Source: Aspidiotus rigidus
Lineage: Eukaryota; Arthropoda; Insecta; Hemiptera; Diaspididae
DNA length: 64,000 nt
Direction: 5' to 3'
NCBI GenBank assembly: GCA_035079385.1
Contig: JAVHKY010000015.1
Location: 4,154,001 to 4,218,000, forward strand
Below are positions 57,890 through 64,000 of the stretch, piece by piece. Numbering within the stretch: position 1 is the stretch's first letter; the number at the start of each line of letters is the position of its first letter. Made by a program: the position numbers and the translations under genes. A model generated the notes under the pieces. It had not been told where the DNA came from, searched no databases, and saw only the letters and a list, made by a program, of their open reading frames with translations.

Positions 57890-58028
57890 GTTTTTTCTCT
57901 TCTGTTCGTCAGTTGCTTTCAGTTCAGGCTTAATGATGGTTTATTAACCGAAAGCGCTCGTCGTTTATATTTTTCTGCGATTTGCATAGTAGACTCTCCC
58001 TTCGGTGTATTCGTCCTTTCGCGTTTAT
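57890..58028 (+). mobile_element. PLE-C solo terminal repeat
   Basis: TCTTCTGTTCGTCAGTTGCT through GTATTCGTCCTTTCGCGTTT matches the terminal repeat at 63050-63190 almost base for base. No coding part is attached. A hammerhead-like sequence sits at 57926-57970, but its core reads TTAATGA (57930-57936; G5 changed to A), so it should be inactive. Confidence 0.7.
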
Positions 58029-58206
58029 AGAGAAGGGTCTTGAAAAAATTTTTTACCTTCAGGCTATACAAATCATAGCACGAGGGACTCAGAAAAACTC
58101 AAGACTTTTCAAGATTTTAATTTAAATTCTTAATACCAAAACTAATTTGACCCATAGAACAGGTTCTCTGCGTTCCTCGTTCAACTTTGTTAAGGAAGCC
58201 GCTTTT
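58029..58206 (+). repeat. AACAGGGAACCTGTT element, partial copy e
   Basis: Diverged 43-bp-type units (GACTCAGAAAAACTC), then TTAATACCAAAACTAATTTG, then AGAACAGGTTCTCTGCGTTC and the tail TTAAGGAAGCC before a T-run. It directly follows the PLE-C solo terminal repeat. Confidence 0.6.
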
Positions 58207-60419
58207 TTTTTCAACACCTATTATTTTATTTTTTTTCCTTGTTCTGGGGAGGAGGGGGGGGATTTCAACCGCGCTCCCGTATCTACGTGCTCAACTCCCA
58301 CTATTTGCGGTTGATATTGGGTAGAGATGAATGAATTTTGATTCGGAGGTACCGACATTGCAGCAGCTGTTGCCAAGTTGAACATAATGACCGTGGCTTT
58401 AGCTCGTAAAGTTGTAGCTTATGAACACACTCAAGTATTCCTAGAATAATCTTTAGGAAGTTGGTTTCTAGTGCATATTGGCTGTGTCAGGACTTGAATT
58501 TAACTAAACTAACTAGCCTTCCTCTTGAATTAAGAGAATAAGCCAGTTCTCTAAATCTATCCTTAATGATGTTACATTACACGAAAATCTAGTTCATTCA
58601 TACACTCCTTGTAGAAGTAGCTTCTTCTTACTATTCGAGTCGATATCACAGTAGAACATACAATCAAACATCATTAGCCCTCAATGTATGTTCTAAACCT
58701 TATTTTTTTTTTTTCATTCATTCAACAAACTGACATTTATTCATTCATAAAATACTGATGTATGAAACCAGACAAAATCGTTTCACATAGGTACCTACAA
58801 AAGTTTTAAATCATTATCGCGTCGCGTTCCTAAATCATTATCATTCGAGACAGAGCAATACCTACCGTCCTTTCTGGCCCGCCCTAAACAAATTATATTC
58901 ATACATGTTCCCTGTTACTATTATAGTAGCATTCTTATGCTTCGTATGACATACTCCATAATGCCGTACGAGTAAAAAGATACGAGATTGCGAATCCGAA
59001 AAAAAAGGAAAAAAAAAGAAACGTTCGAAGGGACGAATTAACAAAAAAAAAAAACTAGATTTAGTGACCCGAATAATAAAGCAGAACGCACATTACCCTA
59101 ACTACGGAAATGAGTAGGAAAAAAGTCACTCTAATTTGATGAGAAATTGCTTTTAGTTGGAAGTTTTCTTTTATTTTGTTGGCGTTTTTTATTTTTTATT
59201 CGCTGGACAGGCTATTGCTCGATTTCTACTTTTCGTAATTTATATACTTCGCTGAAATTGTGTACACACAGTTTACGAAGAAAAATTGCTACAAAAAAAC
59301 TAGAAAAAAGAGGGCAGTTATATACTTTGGAAAATTAACGTCAACTGTACGTAAGCGAGAGTCACCCGAAAAGAGGAATATTTCGCATGGAAAGGAAACG
59401 AAGCGCGGAATTAATTATTCATTTCGAATCGCAAAGTTACCTTTCAGAACCATACGTTGAGAGAGGAAAAAAAGACAAAATATTTCGGGAAATATACGCT
59501 CTAAAATTATTCTGTATCTACGCGACGACGAATCCTAACTTAATTCGGATTAAGCGTACATAATTTTGAAATTTATTACCCTTCTATGTTTTCTACAGCC
59601 AACTAATCCTAAGAAACTTCCCCAAAACATTCGGTAATTTGATTTTTATTTCGTCGCGTTTTTCGAAAAATTTTCTAGAAGACGAGGAGGAGAGAGAAAA
59701 AAAAGGAAACAGCTAAATGGAAAAGAAGTTTATAATCTTCTAAAGCGAGGCCCGCGCGAAGAATATTATATTTTTTATTTATCGTTCGGTAAGAATACAA
59801 ACAAAAACGCTTATTATTTGTTGAGAGGTTATCGTGATTTAAAGCGGTTAGAGGGTGGAAAATAGAGTTGTCATTGTCAACCCTTTTCGTGAATTAAACT
59901 TTACTACTGCGATGTTATTGATAACAGGAAGTCGATGATTATGTACCCGTTGCCGGTTTTACTTGTGGCCCTGGCTCTCGCTCGCTGCTTTTCTTCGTTC
60001 TTTTCCCATACACTGCCACCGTACTTATGATCTATAGCCGCTTCTTTCCTGTTTTGACCAGCCTGATAAATCGTATACTTTACCGGGCGATACGCAGTCG
60101 TTCATCGAGACCGAAGACGATTATTGGGCTTACGAGGGTAAACCGCTCCTTCAGTTCGGACGATATTTATTTACAACCCTTTATCGTGGAATAATTTACG
60201 CGTGCCTCTCCTCAGTCAACTATTGAAAGCAACTCACTACACAAAAAGTACATAATATCTTATGCTTGGCAGTATAGAAGAAGAAAGTACTTACTGAGAA
60301 AAATCAGCTCCAGAGATTGCAAAATCATGAGCCCACTTTAATTTGGTTCGATGTTCTCCCAAGTTCTGTAGTTCCATGTACCAACTAGCTGATATTGGCC
60401 CAATATATTTTAACGCTCA
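58207..60419. other. Unique AT-rich sequence, no gene seen
   Basis: No recognisable coding exon, RNA gene or transposon end. Short ORFs on both strands look like chance. Confidence 0.35.
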
Positions 60420-60423
60420 TTAA

Positions 60424-60830
60424 GGGTATGCTCTACACAGGAAAAAAAACGCGTAAATATATGAAAATATAGGTAGGTTCCGAGGCGACTAATTACTGTC
60501 CACAAAATGAACCAATTGTTATGAAATCTTTCAAAGTGTTAGATGAAAGTTTGATACAGGTCTAAAATTAATTCAGAACTCGTAATATTATTTAGAACTC
60601 TTGTTCTTGACGATCAAAAAGTGGTACATTTTTAGCTTTTTCGATCGTTGATAATAATAAGAGTTCTACATAATATTACGAGTTCTGAAGTAATTTTAGA
60701 CCTGTATCAAACACTCATCTAACACTTTGAAAGATTCCATAACAATTGGTTCATTTTGTGGACAGTAATTAGACCTATATTTTCGTATATTTACCTGATT
60801 TTACACGTCTTTTCTGTGTGAAGCATACCC
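60424..60830. mobile_element. TTAA-flanked foldback MITE, family 2
   Basis: 407 bp flanked by intact TTAA on both sides (60420-60423, 60831-60834). Ends: GGGTATGCTCTACACAG at the left, and CTGTGTGAAGCATACCC at the right. Nearly the whole element is an inverted repeat, with arms such as ACTGTCCACAAAATGAACCA pairing with TGGTTCATTTTGTGGACAGT. No coding capacity. Confidence 0.85.
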
Positions 60831-61087
60831 TTAATTCTTAATATTTGTACCTATTTTTCAATCAAGTCTGCTATTTGAAGATAATTTTTACTTTTACACG
60901 AGCGCGTTCGACTTTCTTTGATGAAGTTAGGTTCGATTACAAGACTTGAAAAATGATGACTCTTGGACTATGTAATTATGATAGGTAATGAAAAAAGGAC
61001 TAATAAAAATTTCAACTATTTTTTGAAACGCGAAAGGACGAATACTCCGAAGGGAGAGTAAACTATGCAAACCGCAAGATAAAATAT

Positions 61088-61130
61088 AAACGACGAGCGC
61101 TTTCGGTTAATAAACCATCATCAAGTTGTG
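61088..61130 (-). ncRNA. Hammerhead-like motif in inverted terminal repeat of PLE-C
   Basis: Minus strand: core TTGATGA (complement of 61117-61123), stem II GGTT with AACC around TATT, GAAA, palindromic stem III AGCGCT (61095-61100), then C17. U replaces C3 (U3-G8 wobble). Stem I is weak here. Confidence 0.45.
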
Positions 61131-61897
61131 CCGAATTAGTTCGCAATAACCCCCTCCCTCGCATGAGTGATAAATTGGGAGGAGTGATTCAAGGTTTCAA
61201 GAGGAAGGTTACAGGGGGAGATTCAATCGTCACTAAGGCTGACAAGGGCAATGCTGTTGTGGTGATGGAGAAATCCGTTTATTCTTCCAAGGTCCATGAA
61301 GTCCTCCAGCAGTGTGGTGCTGAAGAGAGTGAGGATTTCAGCTTCCCTAAGCACGTCAAAGAAGTTAGGAGTGTCATCAACAGGAGTGAGGCTATTATCA
61401 AGACTCCTGCTCTGAAAAAAACCCTCCATGTTCCTAACCTCACACCCCCCCCCTCCTCTACGGGCTGCCTAAAGTGCATAAGAACAATACCCCGATGCGA
61501 CCCGTTGTTTCTTTCGTCTCCTCCCCCACTTACCTCCTTGCCGAATTCCTGGACCGTTGGTTCAAAAATCGCATTGATTTTGAATCTCCTCATTTGGTCT
61601 TGAATTCGGCCTCCTTAACTGACGTCCTGAAGGGTGCAAGTCTTCCCCCGGGAACGACCATCTGCTCGTTTGATGTTGTTGGTTTGTTCCCGAATATTCC
61701 TAAGGCTGCTACTATCCAGCGTATGGGTGAGCTACCCGTTAAAGCCAACATCCCTCACAATGAGCTTCATGAATTTTTCGATCTTCTGAATATTTGCTGG
61801 TCCCCCAAATACTGTAAATTTGAAGGAAAAATTTTTCGAGTTTCCTGATGAAGTAGGGATCCCTATTGGATCATCGTTAGGCTCTCTCATTTCCGAA

Positions 61898-62012
61898 ATT
61901 TAAAAGAGTATACCTTTAACGTTCTGATGATGAAGACGGTGATCTTCGAAACGTTAGCGTTATTTTGTATGTTCATTATTAAAGACGGCAGTGCCCTTAA
62001 AATTAAAATTAA
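61898..62012 (+). mobile_element. Short hammerhead-bearing insertion in PLE-C
   Basis: About 115 bp interrupt the PLE-C string that should read GAAATTTTCATGTCTAAG. The insert begins near TAAAAGAGTATACC, contains a complete hammerhead, and ends CCTTAAAATTAAAATTAAA, an A-rich tail. No protein. It behaves like a very short retroposed, ribozyme-bearing element, or it is the tail of another PLE family. Confidence 0.65.
61917..61962 (+). ncRNA. Hammerhead ribozyme candidate, best stem I in the window
   Basis: Stem I: TAACGTT (61917-61923) pairs with AGCGTTA (61956-61962), seven pairs with one wobble. Core CTGATGA (61924-61930). Stem II GAAGA with TCTTC, loop CGGTGA. Then GAAA (61948-61951). Stem III is the palindrome ACGT (61951-61954), then U17 at 61955 as the cleavage residue. 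Every invariant base is present. Confidence 0.8.
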
Positions 62013-63081
62013 ATTTCATGTCTAAGTTTGAACTTGACCTCTTTTCCTCGAACCAGGTGTTACTTAATAATATTCACTATTGGCACAGGTACGTTGATGA
62101 CATTCTATGCATCTGGACTGGTCCCCCAGATCTCCTTGGTGAGTTTCTGAGGTATCTCAATTCCTGGTACCCTTCCATCAAATTTACGTTGGAAACAGGT
62201 GTATTTTCCATTAACTTTCTGGATTTATCAATCTCTATAATAGACGGTATCTATAAGTTTGGAGTTTACAGGAAAGATACTACGACCGAAGTTTTAGTCC
62301 ACGGAGGTTTGTTCGGTCCAGTTGCTCATAAGATGGCTGCCTTTCATAGCCTAGTTCACAGACTGACTCGTATTCCTTTGAGTAAGTCTGCCTTCAAGGA
62401 AGAATTTCTCACAATAAAACACCTGGCTAGAGTGAATGGGGTCCATGTCAACGTTGACGTGACGGTTCGGAGGAAAGTTACGAGGAGCCTTCTCCACTCC
62501 ACCACCTCCCTCCCCCGAGACACGATCCGCGATCGTTATTTGCGATGGATCAGTCTCCCTCTGGGGAAGTTCTCCCGCCAATTGGGTCGGGCCCTTCGCC
62601 CCTTTGGCTTTAGACCCGCGTTTACAACCCCACCACAGTCGAGAGGTTCTTTGTGAGGTTGAAGGACCCCATACCCGTTTATGAGAGGGGTGGTGTTTAT
62701 AAGTTGGAATGCAGTGATTGTGGAGGCTTTTATATTGGTGAGACCAGTCGCCAAATGAAAGTTAGAGTAGTTGAGCACCTGAAGTTTTGGAAGAAAGGAC
62801 ACTTAGAGGAGTCAGCTTTTGCTGATCATTTAATAAACAGTGGCCCCAGCTTCCGCCAGGGATCCGAAAAGCTCCTCCATAAGGAGAATTCCTACCGTAA
62901 AAGCATTGCCCTCGAGCATATAGAGATAATGCGTCATTTCAACACCGATGGTATCACTGTATTTGACTCGTACATTCCGGAAGATGGCCTGATTGAACTG
63001 GTTTATGATTGACACCGCGATTTCTCGTTTGGCCAATCTTAATACCTTGTTTTTCTCTTCTGTTCGTCAGTTGCTTTCAGT

Positions 63082-63124
63082 TCAGGCTTGATGATGGTTT
63101 ATTAATCGAAAGCGCTCGTCGTTT
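63082..63124 (+). ncRNA. Hammerhead-like motif in direct terminal repeat of PLE-C
   Basis: Core TTGATGA (63088-63094), stem II GGTT with AATC around TATT, GAAA (63108-63111), palindromic stem III AGCGCT (63111-63116), C17 at 63117. Stem I GGC with GTC is short and includes a wobble. Confidence 0.5.
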
Positions 63125-63235
63125 ATATTTTTCCTGCGGTTTGCATAGTTTACTCTCCCATCGAAGTATTCGTCCTTTTGCGTTTATTATGGATAGCCGT
63201 AATTTGGAGCAACGGATTCGTTTTATTTTTTAAAA

Positions 63236-63430
63236 TATATACAGATAGGAGAAAGGATCAAGAGGACTTCAAAAATTTCAACTCTTAAGGTATTCATGAT
63301 GATGAAAAGGGGAGAGGGGCTAAGAAAATTTCAACCTTTTGTACAATACATAATAGGAGGAGTACTTGAAAAGATTTGACTCTCGAGCTATACATGATGA
63401 TGGGACGAGCGCGAACCTGTCCGCGTCCGA
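63236..63430 (+). repeat. Diverged AACAGGGAACCTGTT-family minisatellite
   Basis: Units such as GGACTTCAAAAATTTCAACT, GGGGCTAAGAAAATTTCAAC and GGAGTACTTGAAAAGATTTG, with CTCGAGCTATACATGATGA, resemble the 43-bp units of copies a-c. It directly follows the PLE-C copy. Confidence 0.45.
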
Positions 63431-63609
63431 CTTTTGACTAGGGTACTTAGAAAATTTCAACTCCAGACTTTTGCGACATCATCATTTTCGGGGAAACGTC
63501 CAGTTACTTGAAATATTTTTGACCATTGAGCTACTTACATAATATGAAAGGAAACTCGATAACAGGGATTAATGGAATTAATTCAATCTTCCAAGTTACG
63601 GCTAGTCAT

Positions 63610-63778
63610 AATGAAAATATACTCAAGAGAGTAAAGAAGTGCGAAAACAGCAGCAAATTACTTACGACAGCGCTTCGTCTTTTCAAAATTTTTTCTGCGG
63701 TTTTTGTAACTCCCTTACTCTTGTGAGTAATTTTCTGCTGTTTTTGCACTTCTTTACTCTCTTGAGTATATTTTCATT
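63610..63778. mobile_element. Short foldback MITE
   Basis: 169 bp with inverted arms of about 55 nt. The left arm begins AATGAAAATATACTCAAGAG and continues AGTAAAGAAGTGC; the right arm is its complement with only a few mismatches. The loop is about 60 nt. No coding sequence and no clear target duplication. Class unknown. Confidence 0.7.
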
Positions 63779-64000
63779 GATAACAGGACTTGGAGGTGAC
63801 GTCAACAACCAAAGTTAGAAGAATTCGTCTAGGTTGGATTATAGAAATTTTCCAGGCTAGATCAAGCTTAGAGGGAGCGTTAAGAAGATATTAATTTATC
63901 GTTCCGTATTGTCTCATCTTATACAATACACGGAGGTACAATACAGATAAGATAGATTGCTTAGCATATTTATATTCGAGTACAGTGATACCATCGGTGT

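Larger units (their letters stand above)
61128..63012 (+). pseudogene. PLE-C copy 2 RT and GIY-YIG coding region
   Basis: Pieces 61128-61603, 61474-61848, 62013-62656 and 62653-63012. Motifs: IVTKADKGNAVVVMEKSVYS, MRPVVSFVSSPTYLLAEFLD, CSFDVVGLFPNIPKA, then (after a frameshift near 61830 and a roughly 115-bp insertion) RYVDDILCIW with both Asp present. GIY-YIG: VYKLECSDCGGFYIGETSRQ then MKVRVVEHLKFW. It ends IPEDGLIELVYD. Frameshifts near 61500, 61830 and 62640 inactivate it, though catalytic residues survive. Confidence 0.87.
61020..63235 (+). mobile_element. PLE-C copy 2 with inverted and direct terminal repeats
   Basis: The left end (61028-61125) is the terminal repeat in inverse orientation (GAAAGGACGAATACTCCG through AAACCATCATCAA). 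The right end (63050-63190) is the same repeat in direct orientation, followed by the start of a further unit, ATGGATAGCCGTAATTTGGA (MDSRNLEQRIRF), before it breaks off. The coding part starts at CAELVRNNPLPRMSDKLGG, so the N-terminal domain is missing. Inverted 5' and direct 3' terminal repeats are characteristic of Penelope insertions. Confidence 0.88.

Overview
This window is eukaryotic, almost certainly insect or other arthropod, nuclear DNA. It is AT-rich, has a spliced homeobox gene with a very long intron, and is densely populated by retroelements and small DNA transposons. The only host gene I can name is an NK2-class homeobox gene of the ventral nervous system defective (vnd)/Nkx2.2 type on the + strand. 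Its last two coding exons are 712-840 and 13741-14381. They are separated by a 12.9 kb intron and join in matching phase. The 5' exons lie upstream of the window.

The intron (841-13740) holds TTAA-flanked MITEs (2270-2775, 8968-9406, 10220-10718), a hAT-type MITE with a perfect 8-bp target duplication (4439-4864), a block unusually dense in TCGA/GTCGAC (3765-5440), Penelope-like relics, a GGATCC-bearing minisatellite (6085-6620) and diverged tandem repeats just before the homeobox exon.

Downstream of vnd the window is mostly repeats. At 17270-20860 is a satellite whose roughly 510-bp monomers each carry a roughly 250-nt palindrome and are organised as a trimeric higher-order repeat. At least four Penelope-like element (PLE) families follow (called A to D here), encoding reverse transcriptase and a GIY-YIG endonuclease. 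They are nested with R1-like and I-like LINEs. PLE-A copy 2 is split by an R1-like LINE with a 41-bp target duplication. PLE-B forms a head-to-head inverted duplication with arms of about 1.85 kb. A PLE-B fragment is split by an I-like LINE. PLE-C occurs as two larger copies, a fragment and a solo terminal repeat. A KRBA2/Ginger-type integrase fragment is fused to one PLE-C break.

The most interesting signal is a set of nine hammerhead-ribozyme-like motifs at PLE termini and in a roughly 115-bp insertion. Most have a self-complementary stem III (AGCGCT, AGTACT, ACCGGT, ACGT), the pattern expected of ribozymes that work as dimers. A second recurring unit, marked by AACAGGGAACCTGTT and a roughly 43-bp minisatellite, repeatedly abuts or interrupts PLE sequence. 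Unique AT-rich stretches without recognisable genes (25.1-27.6, 33.4-36.4, 41.6-45.2, 48.8-51.6, 58.2-60.4 kb) separate the clusters. All calls come from reading sequence and translations by eye; no database search was possible.
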